A stretch of DNA of 64,000 bases, taken from positions 1 through 64,000 of the forward strand of contig NZ_JACJTT010000012.1 of NCBI RefSeq assembly GCF_014698825.1, read 5' to 3'. Made by a program: the position numbers and the translations under genes. How positions within the stretch are numbered: the stretch's first letter is position 1; the number at the start of each line of letters is the position of its first letter. Of the stretch, positions 8,953-19,200 are shown in pieces. Below the pieces are notes generated by a model. It was not told the DNA's origin. It searched no databases and saw nothing but the letters and a program-made list of their open reading frames with translations. This stretch comes from Richelia sinica FACHB-800 (GTDB lineage Bacteria; Cyanobacteriota; Cyanobacteriia; Cyanobacteriales; Nostocaceae).

Positions 8953-9194
8953 GTCAATGAGCAAAAATACTTATGTTGGAATACACATATTTTATTAAAC
9001 TTTGTAGCACTTTCGTCATAAATCTTTATCGCAGATTGACATAGAAGAAGCTGATTTAGACTATGATTCTCAATTCTGATGCTGTTAATAGATTAAATAT
9101 TATTGATCACCAATGTGAGGCTTGGATATTTGCTGATGAGATTTTTTGGTAAGAATAACCAGTACATTAGTAAGGAGGATATAACAATAGACTA

Positions 9195-10481
9195 ATGAAT
9201 GCGATCGCCTCTACCCTGACAACTATTCTCAGTGAACAAAACGCCGTTTTAGCATGGGAAAATCTTCCCCCCACACAGCAGCAAGCCTTCCAGCAGGTAA
9301 TAGTATCTAAAAACCAGCCTAGTTGTATCGTTTATCCTCGCACCCAAACACAACTAGCCTCTGTGATTACCACCGCTAACCAAAATAAATGGCGTGTTCT
9401 CTGCTGCGGTAGTGGCAGTAAACTTAACTGGGGGGGTCTCACTCAAAATATTGATATTATCGTTAGTACCGAATATATTAACCAACTCATCGAACATGCC
9501 GTTGGTGACTTAACTATTACTGTAGAAGCTGGGATGAAATTTGCCCAGATACAAGAAATTTTAGCCAAATCTCGACAAACATTAGCCCTTGACCCCTTTG
9601 CACCAGCATCAGCTACCATCGGTGGTATCGTGGCAACAGCCGATACAGGTTCCCTCAGACAACGCTATGGCAGCGTGCGTGACCAAATTCTCGGTATTAC
9701 CTTTGTCCGCGCAGATGGACAAATTGCCAAAGCCGGGGGAAGGGTAGTGAAAAACGTAGCTGGTTACGACTTAATGAAATTATTTACTGGTGCTTACGGT
9801 ACATTAGGTATGATCAGCCAAGTAACATTTCGGGTCTATCCTCAACCAGAAAGTTCGGGAACAGTAGTATTAACAGGTCAACCCGATGCCATAGCTCAAG
9901 CTGCTGCTACCCTCAAAGCTTCTGCCTTAACACCTACCCAAGCAGATTTAGTATCTAGTAAATTGGCTGCTGTCTTGGGTTTAGGTGCAGAAATAGCTTT
10001 ATTAGCTCGGTTTCAAAGTATTAGCGAAAGTGTCAAAGAACAATCCCAAAGACTATTAGAATTAGGGCAAAAATTAGGCTTAAATGGCATAATCTATGCT
10101 GGCGAAGACGAAATCGATTTATGGCAAAGATTACCAGAACAAATATATAGTTATGGACTAGAACAGAGAATTACTGCCAAAATAGGAGTATTACCCACAG
10201 CCGCAGTGGAGATTTTAAATCAATTAGAATTAGGTGTAATTCATATTGGTAGTGGTTTAGGTATAGCTAATTTAGAAAATCAACAACAAACCCTAGCTGT
10301 GAGGAAATTATGTCAAACTCATGCTGGCTTTTTATCAGTTTTAACAGCACCTTTATCAGTAAAAGAAAAAATTGATATTTGGGGATACAATGGCAATGCT
10401 TTACATGTCATGGGACGGATTAAAGAACAGTTTGACAAGAATTATATTTTAAATCCTGGTCGGTTTGTCCATGGGATTTAA
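9195..10481 (+). CDS. glcE: Glycolate dehydrogenase FAD-binding subunit GlcE
   Basis: 428 aa. FAD_binding_4 fold with the PP-loop region YPRTQTQLASVI, CCGSGSKLNWGG, PASATIGGIVATADTGSLRQRYGS and KNVAGYDLMKLFTGAYGTLG, as in GlcE of the glycolate oxidase/dehydrogenase complex. The subunit works with GlcD and GlcF to oxidise photorespiratory glycolate to glyoxylate. GlcF follows 39 nt downstream; no GlcD is in the window. A strong AGGAGG (9173-9178) lies 16 nt before the ATG, further than usual, and no better in-frame start exists between them. A HIP1 octamer overlaps codons 3-5. Confidence 0.9.
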   Translation: MNAIASTLTTILSEQNAVLAWENLPPTQQQAFQQVIVSKNQPSCIVYPRTQTQLASVITTANQNKWRVLCCGSGSKLNWGGLTQNIDIIVSTEYINQLIEHAVGDLTITVEAGMKFAQIQEILAKSRQTLALDPFAPASATIGGIVATADTGSLRQRYGSVRDQILGITFVRADGQIAKAGGRVVKNVAGYDLMKLFTGAYGTLGMISQVTFRVYPQPESSGTVVLTGQPDAIAQAAATLKASALTPTQADLVSSKLAAVLGLGAEIALLARFQSISESVKEQSQRLLELGQKLGLNGIIYAGEDEIDLWQRLPEQIYSYGLEQRITAKIGVLPTAAVEILNQLELGVIHIGSGLGIANLENQQQTLAVRKLCQTHAGFLSVLTAPLSVKEKIDIWGYNGNALHVMGRIKEQFDKNYILNPGRFVHGI

Positions 10482-10520
10482 TTGACAAAAACCGCCAAAA
10501 TGCAGAGGGGAGAAAATTAA

Positions 10521-11876
10521 ATGCAAGTTTCTGAAGGTGCAACTAATAATACTGCTAGTATTAAGAATTTACAGGGCTTTGACCCCAATCACCCACCAGA
10601 CCCAAAACTAATTGATAGTTGTGTCCATTGTGGATTTTGTCTTTCTACTTGTCCCAGCTATCGAGTCATTGGTAAAGAAATGGATTCCCCCAGAGGACGC
10701 ATTTATTTAATGGATGCGATTAACGAAGGGGAAATAGCACTGAATACAGCCACAGTACAGCACTTTGATTCCTGTTTAGGGTGTCTAGCATGTGTCACAA
10801 CTTGTCCTTCTGGAGTGCAGTATGATAAGTTAATTTCTGCCACTCGTCACCAAGTAGAGCGGAACTATTCCCGTAGTCTTTCTGACCAATTTATTCGCAA
10901 ATTAATCTTCTCGTTATTTCCCAATCCTGACTTATTAAGGATTTTCCTATTTCCCTTATTCATTTATCAAAAATTGGGAATTTCTCAAATATTACGCGCC
11001 ACTGGTTTAATTAAGAAAATATCCCCTCGTTTGGCAGCAATGGAATCAATTCTGCCAGAAATTACCCTCCAATCTTTTCAAGATAATTTAGCAGATATCA
11101 TTCCTGCCCAAGGCAAAAAACGTTATCGTGTAGGTGTAATTTTGGGATGTGTACAACGACTGTTTTTCTCACCTGTGAACGAAGCAACAGTGAGAGTATT
11201 AACAGCCAATGGTTGTGAAGTAGTTATTCCTAAATCCCAAGGTTGTTGTGCTGCCCTTCCCGAACACCAAGGACAGACAGAACAAGCAAAAACTTTAGCC
11301 AGACAGATGATTGATAGTTTTGCTGATACAGGCGTAGACTTTATTATTATTAATGCTGCTGGTTGTGGGCATACTTTAAAAGAATACGGTCATATTCTCG
11401 CTGATGACCCAGAATATAGAGATAAAGCTAAAGAATTCGCAGGAAAAGTGAAAGATGCACAAGAGTTTTTAGCTAATGTTGGATTGACCGCTAAACTCTC
11501 TCCCTTAGCTGATAAACCAGTGAATTTAGTTTATCAAGATGCTTGTCATTTACTCCATGGACAAAAGATCAGTATTCAACCCCGGCAATTATTAAAGCAA
11601 ATTCCTGGTGTGACTTTAAGAGAACCAATTGATGCCGCTTTATGTTGTGGCAGTGCGGGCGTTTATAATATGTTGCAGCCAGAAATTGCGGAAGAATTAG
11701 GGCAACAAAAGGCTACAAATTTAGTAAACACAGGTGCAAATTTAATTGCTTCTCCTAATCCTGGATGCAGTTTACAAATTAGTAAACATTTACAATTGCA
11801 AGGGAAGAATATCTCAGTTATTCACCCCATGGAGTTGTTAGATTATGCTATTCGGGGTGAAAAATTGAGTATTTAG
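10521..11876 (+). CDS. glcF: Glycolate dehydrogenase iron-sulfur subunit GlcF
   Basis: 451 aa. Two 4Fe-4S ferredoxin motifs lie near the N terminus: CVHCGFCLSTCP (about 34-45) and CLGCLACVTTCP (about 85-96). Two CCG domains follow in the C-terminal half (GCVQRLFF...GCCAALPEHQG and CHLLHGQ...CCGSAGVYNM), the cysteine-rich modules that bind further clusters in GlcF, HdrB and LutA. Together with GlcE upstream this forms the electron-transfer part of glycolate dehydrogenase, passing electrons to the quinone pool. AGAGGGGAG at 10503-10511 is a good ribosome binding site. Confidence 0.9.
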   Translation: MQVSEGATNNTASIKNLQGFDPNHPPDPKLIDSCVHCGFCLSTCPSYRVIGKEMDSPRGRIYLMDAINEGEIALNTATVQHFDSCLGCLACVTTCPSGVQYDKLISATRHQVERNYSRSLSDQFIRKLIFSLFPNPDLLRIFLFPLFIYQKLGISQILRATGLIKKISPRLAAMESILPEITLQSFQDNLADIIPAQGKKRYRVGVILGCVQRLFFSPVNEATVRVLTANGCEVVIPKSQGCCAALPEHQGQTEQAKTLARQMIDSFADTGVDFIIINAAGCGHTLKEYGHILADDPEYRDKAKEFAGKVKDAQEFLANVGLTAKLSPLADKPVNLVYQDACHLLHGQKISIQPRQLLKQIPGVTLREPIDAALCCGSAGVYNMLQPEIAEELGQQKATNLVNTGANLIASPNPGCSLQISKHLQLQGKNISVIHPMELLDYAIRGEKLSI

Positions 11877-11894
11877 ACACAAATTATTTAATCT

Positions 11895-11964
11895 TGTAGG
11901 GTGTGTTTGCTAAGGTAGCATTTTTATTGATGGTGCGTTGCGCTACGCGACAACACACCCTACA
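11895..11964. repeat. 70-bp palindromic element with TGTAGGG ends
   Basis: TGTAGGGTGTGTT (11895-11907) is exactly inverted as AACACACCCTACA (11952-11964). The centre contains GCGTTGCGCTACGCGA, itself partly self-complementary. It lies between convergent glcF and hisC, so its transcript could also act as a terminator in both directions. Elements with the same end pattern lie at 30830-30892 and 53602-53663. Confidence 0.75.
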
Positions 11965-11985
11965 TTTATATGACTGAAAATTAAA

Positions 11986-13035
11986 TCATACGATAAGACT
12001 TAATGCACTTACTAAAGCTTGATTTTGTTCATCAGTACCAACAGTAATCCGCAGTTTATCATCTAGTCTTGGTTGAGGGAAATAACGAATTAATATTCCT
12101 TTGGCTCTTAACTGAAGATAAATATCTTGGGCATTGTTTTGTGGTGGTTGGGTAAGTAAAAAGTTGGTGTGAGACTCCCAAACTTGAAAACCCAGCTTTT
12201 GTAAGTCTTGTGCTAGTTTGATTCTGGATTTTTTGACTTTAGCGACACAGGCATTTTTATAATTTTGGTCACTGATAGCAGCTGTTCCCACGGCACAGGC
12301 GATCGCATCAATGTTATAACTATCCTTAACTTTATACAATCCGCTCAATAATTGGGGATTGGCAATACCAAAACCTAGACGTATTCCTGCTAAGGAGTAT
12401 CCTTTTGATAAGGTGCGAATTACCAACACATTCTCAAATTCTTGGACTAAATCTAGAGCATTTTCTTCAGCAAAGTCTACGTAAGCTTCATCTATCACCA
12501 ATACCCCAGTTAAATTTCTCGCTAATTTCCGTAAATCATCTTTTGGTACTATATGACCTGAAGGGCTATTGGGTGAAGCAATAAATGTTACAGCACCATT
12601 AGCAGCAATGATTTCCTCTAGGGGTAGCTGATAGTCTTCACTGTAAGGAATTTCTAGCAATCTTGCCGACTGCATCTGCGTTAATGTACTATATAAAACA
12701 TAAGTTGGTGTAGGATATACGACTTCTCTCTCTAGGTCTGTACAGGCTCGCATGACTACGTTTAATAGCTCGTCGCTACCATTACCTACGATGATCCAAT
12801 TACTAGGAATTCCTAAAACTTGACTAGCCGCGTGACGAAAGTCTTGAGCAAATGGGTGAGGATACCGTCTTAACAACTCAGGGTCAAAATTTCCCAGCAC
12901 TTCCATCACTGCTGGTGTGGGGGGATAGGGATTTTCGTTACTATTCAGCTTAATAATTGGTGTGCCTGGCTGGGGCTGTTCTCCAGGAACATAAGCCGCC
13001 ATGGCATCAACGTTAGCACGGAAGTAATTGCTCAT
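11986..13035 (-). CDS. hisC: Histidinol-phosphate aminotransferase HisC
   Basis: 349 aa, the usual HisC length; fold type I PLP aminotransferase converting imidazole-acetol phosphate to histidinol phosphate in histidine biosynthesis. Visible features: KLNSNENPYPP at the N terminus (substrate-side loop), GNGSDELL (PLP phosphate contact), SPNSPSGH, DEAYVDFA (Asp to pyridine N), and RTLSKGYSLAGIRLGFG with the Schiff-base Lys. HisC-like proteins overlap in sequence with some aromatic aminotransferases, but length and motifs favour HisC. It stands alone, as his genes commonly do in cyanobacteria. Confidence 0.9.
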   Translation of the reverse strand: MSNYFRANVDAMAAYVPGEQPQPGTPIIKLNSNENPYPPTPAVMEVLGNFDPELLRRYPHPFAQDFRHAASQVLGIPSNWIIVGNGSDELLNVVMRACTDLEREVVYPTPTYVLYSTLTQMQSARLLEIPYSEDYQLPLEEIIAANGAVTFIASPNSPSGHIVPKDDLRKLARNLTGVLVIDEAYVDFAEENALDLVQEFENVLVIRTLSKGYSLAGIRLGFGIANPQLLSGLYKVKDSYNIDAIACAVGTAAISDQNYKNACVAKVKKSRIKLAQDLQKLGFQVWESHTNFLLTQPPQNNAQDIYLQLRAKGILIRYFPQPRLDDKLRITVGTDEQNQALVSALSLIV

Positions 13036-13296
13036 GACTCACTCTTCACCCTTTCATCGTTGCGAGAGTAGAAAACTATACTCTACTGGGTATACATGGA
13101 TTTAAGCAAGTTCTTAAGGGAGCAAATTGAGAAATTAACTCGTCAAAATATACTTGGTTTATCTTCTGTGGTGCTGTACTAGCCCCAAACTTGATGATTG
13201 TACAACTTTTCAACTGACTAAATATCTTTATGTTACCTTAGAATTATTGGATATTAAAATTTACCGCTGCTCCTGTATAATTACTTAGACGAATTT

Positions 13297-16200
13297 ATGG
13301 CAATGTCCCATTATTCCATTTTGATTCTGGAGGATTCACCAGAGGACCGCTTATCATACCATCGTTACTTAAGTCAGGATATACTTGCCACCTATGATGT
13401 TATTGAAGCGGAAACAGGATTAGAAGCTTTAACGTATCTGACTCAAAAACAGCCAGATTTAATTCTTCTCGACTATCAACTTCCAGATATAGATGCGTTG
13501 GAATTTCTCCATAAGTTGCGTTTGCAATTTGGCAGGGTGGAAATTCCAGTGATTATGTTAACTGGGCAAGGAAATGAAATCATAGCTGTGGAAGCTATGA
13601 AAAATGGTGTCCAAGACTACATCACTAAAAGTAAACTCTCTGCCAGTAAACTCTGTTGTGCTGTTCATGCGGTGATGGAAAAAAACCGCCTGACGAGACA
13701 AATACAAATACAAGAGCAGCAAACACAGTTATTAGCAAGGACATTGCTGCATATTCGTCAGTTCTGGCGATTACAGGAGATATTAGACACTGCTGTTCAA
13801 GAAGTACGCCATTTTCTCCAAGCAGATCGGGTAATGGTGTACCAGTTTGCATCGGCAGTCAATGGCACTATTGTGGCTGAATCTGTTTTGCCTGAATGGA
13901 CATCTGCTTTAGGACATCACATTCCCTGTGCTTACTGGGGAGATGACCACAGAGGTTATGGTGATGATCAAGTTTTCGCCATGTCTAATATACACAATGC
14001 TGAGTTAACAGCTTGTGATATTGATTTCCTAGAGCAGTTTCAAGTGAAGGCCCATCTGGTTGTGCCGATGTTTTTGAGTCCAGAAGCCAGACAAGAAGAA
14101 AATATTGACCAGCATCTCTGGGGTTTGTTGATAGTACATCAGTGCAGCAGAACTCGTGAGTGGGAAACCCATGAACTCAATCTCCTCCAGCAACTAGCTG
14201 TCCATTTAGCAGTAGCGATTCAGCAGGCACAGCTATATGAAAATCTCCAAAATTTTAATGCCTCTTTAGAAGAAAAAGTACAGGAACGGACACAGGAACT
14301 ACAAGCCAGTGAGCGGCGATACCGCGCAATTTTTGATCATACCTTTCACTTTACCGGACTGCTAACCACAGAGGGAATTGTACTGGAAGTTAACCAGACG
14401 GCTTTAAAGTTTGGTGGCATACAACTAGAAGATGTAATTAACCGACCGTTTTGGGAAGCTGACTGGTGGAAAATTTCCCCATCTACCCAGGAGCAATTAC
14501 GACAAGCGATCGCTCGTGCAGCCCAAGGAGAGTTTATTCGCTACGAAGTAGAGGTATTCGGTGCGGAAAATCAAATTGCCACCATCGACTTTTCTCTGCG
14601 TCCCCTCCATGATGAATCTGGACAAGTCGTCATGCTCATTCCTGAGGGTCGAGATATTACTGAGCAAAAACGCCTGGAACGTGAGCGTCAAGCAGCGGTG
14701 GAAGCACTCCAAGCCTCAGAAGCTGAACTGCGTGGGTTGTTTAATGCCTTGGTGGATGTGCTGATCATTATTGACCAACAGGGGCGTTATCTCAAAATTA
14801 TTCCTACTAATGTAGATAAGCTTTATCGACCTGCGGCAGAGTTGATTGGTAAAACCATTTATGAAGTTTTACCCAGTCAGATAGCAGACCTCTGTGGCAG
14901 AGCGATTAGTCAAAGTTTGACGACTCAGCAAACTTGTGAGTGTGAGTATAGCTTACAGATTGCCAATCAAGAACTGTGGTTTCATGCTAACGTTTCACCT
15001 ATTTCCCCAACCACTGTGATTTGGGCTGCTAGAGACATCACCGCAGCCAAGCGCAGCGAAATCATTCAGAGAAATGTTGAACAAGCACTTCAGGAAAACC
15101 AAATTCTCTTACAAGTGATCATGGATAGCTTACCCATGGCCATCTTTTGGAAAGACCGGAACAGTCGCTTTTTAGGTTGTAATCGCCAACTATTGTTAGA
15201 TGCTGGACTATCGTCAAGTGCAGAAATTATTGGCAAAACTGACTTTGATATGCCTTGGAGGGAACAGGCTCTAGATTATCAGGCAGACGATCGCCTGGTG
15301 ATGGAGTCAGGTGAGATGAAATTTAATATCGAAGAAGCTTTAACCAAAGGAGATCATCAAACTATTTGGTTACGCACTAATAAAGTACCCCTACGTAACC
15401 CTGATGGGGAAATTGTTGGTGTTCTGGGTAGCTACGAGGATATTACAGAACGCAAGCAAATAGAAATGGCATTACAGGCCAGTGAGCGACGTTATGCAGC
15501 CTTAACAACATCAGCCCCTGTTGGTATTTACCGGGCTAATGCTCAAGGTCATTGTTTGTATGTCAATGAGCGTTGGTGTAACAAGACTGGCTTGACTCCT
15601 GAAGAAGCCGCAGAATGGGGATGGAGAAAAAGTTTGCATCCAGAAGATAGGGAGATAGTAGAAGCTCAATGGCAGCGTCTAGTCCAAACAGGTGAACCTT
15701 TGAGTGCAGAATATCGGTTTGTGAAACCAGATGGCGAAGAAATCTGGGTATTTGGCCAAGCTGTGGCAGAAAAAGACTCACAGGGAAATGTCATTGGTTA
15801 TGTGGGGACAATTACTAACATCACTAGCCGTAAACAATCTGAAGCAGCTTTACGACGGAGTGAGCACCTATATCGCACCTTGGTAGATAACTTTCCTAAT
15901 GGTGTAGTTGTACTATTTGACCATGACCTGCGCTACCTACTGGTGGGAGGTTTAGGACTGGAGCGTGCTGGTTTGAGCATCACAGCAATGGAAGGGAAAA
16001 CCATTTGGGAAATCTTTTCTCCCCCAGTTTGTGAGATGGTCGCTCCCCTGTTGCGGCAAGCCCTGGCTGGAGAATCAGTGGTGGCCGAGCTTCCCTATAG
16101 AGATCGCCTCTACCTAGGCCATCATATCCCGGTGCGAGATGAGAATGGTAATGTGATTGCAGGCATTCTCATGACTCAAGATATTACCGAAAGCAAACAA

Positions 16201-19200
16201 GCCGAGAATGCACTGAGAGATAGTGAAGAGAAATTTCGTCAGTTTGCCGAAAATAGTCGGCAAGTTATGTTACTACGTCAGATTGACTCTGGTGAATTGC
16301 TATATGTCAACCCTACCTATGAGCAAATTTGGCAGCAACCCACTCAGAGCTTATATGACAGTCCAGACTCTTGGATGACTCATCTTCATCCTGATGATTG
16401 CGAACGTATTCATGCAGCCTATGAAGCTGCTGCTGGCCAAGGATTGTTCAGCGAAGAGTACCGGATTATTAGGCCTGATGGCTCGATTAGATGGATTGGG
16501 GGACGATGTTTCCCCATTAGAAATTCAGCCGGGGAAATTTACCGCATTGCCGCTATTGCTGAGGATATTACAGACCGCAAACAAACAGAACAAGAACGCG
16601 ATCGCCTCCTGGAAATTTTAGAACAACAAAATCACAGTTTAGAGGCAGAAGTAAATCAACGCACCGCTGAATTACGAGATGTGATTGATGCCATTCCTGA
16701 CTATGTATTTGTTATCGACCGTCAGGATATGCGAATTCTCTACTGTAACACCACATTTTCCCAAGGAGTCTGTCAGCAACCTCGTGAACAAATAGAAGGA
16801 AAAACCATATTTGCGGCTTTACCACAACAAAATGCCGAAAATTGCCATCAGCAAAATCAAATCATCTTTGCATCTGGTGAAAGGTTGCGAGTTCAAAACA
16901 CCTATTATGTGTCCGGTAATACTTATACCTTTGACACCATTAAAGTCCCCTTGAAAAGGGCCGATGGTGAAATTTATGCCATAGTGGGCACTTCACGAGA
17001 TATTAGTGCCATCAAACAGTTAGAAACCGATCTCCACGAAAGTAAAGAACGTTTCCGCAATCTGGTAGAAACATCCAGTGATTGGGTATGGGAAGTGAAC
17101 CAATTTGGAGTTTATACCTATGTAAGTCCGCAAATTATCAATGTTTTGGGATATACCCCAGAAGAAGTTTTAGGTAAAACCCCCTTTGATTTAATGCCAC
17201 AGGCAGAAGCAGAACGAGTGCAACAGGAGTTTATGAAATTCCTGGTCAACCAAGCACCTTTTCAATGCTTAGAAAATATGAACCGCCACAAAGATGGCAG
17301 ACTAATTACCTTAGAAACCAGTGGAGTTCCCATTTTTGATGCTGAACAACAATTTTGCGGTTATCGTGGCATGGATCGGGATATTACTTTACGCAAACTC
17401 TCAGAACTAGCTTTAAGACAAAGTGAAGCAAGATTTCAGCGCATTGCTGCCAATGTCCCTGGTACCATGTATCAGTTTGTCCTTCATCCTGACGGTTCCC
17501 AGGAATTTGTATATATTAGCGATCGCTGTATTGAACTCTTTGAACTAGAGCCAGCAATTATCTTAAAGGATATCAATAGCGTCTTTGATTTGATCCATCC
17601 AGAAGATTTACCTTCCTTACAACAATCTATTGCCTATTCAGCCAAATTTGTTCAACCTTGGTCATGGGAAGGAAGATTGATTACCCCATCCGGTCGTCTC
17701 AAATGGATTCAGGGTATTTCCCAACCAGAAAAACAAGATGCCAACGGCGACATTTTATGGGATGGCCTCATTCTCGATATTAGCGATCGCAAACAAATAG
17801 AAATCGCCCTGCGTAATCTATCTGACCGTTTGAATCTGGCGATCAAGTCCGGCCAAATTGGCATTTGGGACTGGGATATTATCAACGACCGATTGATCTG
17901 GGATGAGCGGATGTATGAACTTTATGGAGCTAATCCCTCCGATTTTCCTGGTGCATACCAAGCATGGGAAGCTAGTTTACATCCCGAAGACCTTCTAGCT
18001 GCCCGTGCTACTATCCAGCAAGCTATTGCTGGGGAAAAGGATTGCGAGCCAGAATTTAGGGTGATGTGGTCTGATGGCACAGTGAAGTTTATTAAAGCCT
18101 ATGCCATCGTACAGCGTGACCATCAAGGCAAAGCCCAACGGATGATTGGCATTAACTTTGACATTACTGAGAGCAGACAATCAGAAGCCAAGTTACAGGC
18201 AGTCGAAATCAAACTTCGCAATTTATCTGATCGCCTCAAGTTGGCAGTCAAATCAGCCAAAATAGGCATTTGGGAATTGGATTTAGTGAATGATTCTCTG
18301 TTGTGGGATGAGCGGATGTATGAAATATTCGGTGTTTCCCCCCTGCATTTTAACCCCAGTCACGGAGCTTGGGCGAAATTTGAAAATCTCCTCCATCCTG
18401 AAGACCGAGCCTTTGTCCATAGAGCTTTGCAAGCAGCTATAGACCGAGATGAAGAATTAGATACAGAATTCAGAATTATTTTAGTTGATGGCACGATTCG
18501 CATTATTAAGGCCTACGGGTTGCTCAAACGTAATGCCCAGGGTCAGCCCCAACGGATGATTGGTATTAACTACGACATTACCAAGAGCAAACAAGAGGCT
18601 CTAGAAAACAAACGCCTCAAAGAACGTTTAGAATTTGTCCTCTCAGCTAGTCCTGCTGTCATCTATACCTGTCCAGCATATGAAAACTTTGATGCCACCT
18701 TTATCAGCGACAATGTGCAAGATATCTTAGGATATACAGCCACAGAATGGTTGGCAACACAAAATTTCTGGCTAGAGCGCATCCACCCGGAAGATGTAGA
18801 CCGTGTCTGGGCAGAATTATCCCATCTCGAAGGGAAAGAATATCATCTCTACCAATATCGCTTCCGTCATCAAGATGGTAATTATCGGTGGATAGAAGAT
18901 GAATTTCGTCTAGTGCGGGATGAAGCAGGTAGACCAACGGAAATTATCGGTTATGTGGTCGATATTAGTGAACAACAAGCCGCACTGTATGAGCGTGAAC
19001 TGGCTGAAGCTCAACTACAAGCCACAAATAAACAACTGGCAGCATTTAATGAAGAATTGGCCCGTGCTACCCGTCTCAAAGATGAATTTCTCGCGAATAT
19101 GAGTCACGAACTCCGTACTCCTCTCAATGCCATCCTTGGTATATCAGAAGCTTTGCAAGAAGAGGTGTTTGGGGTAATTACGGAAAAACAAAGACAAGGT

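Noticed and set aside
9173-9194. Alternative start of glcE closer to AGGAGG
   Set aside because: Between 9179 and 9194 there is no in-frame ATG, GTG or TTG, so the ATG at 9195 stands despite the long spacing.
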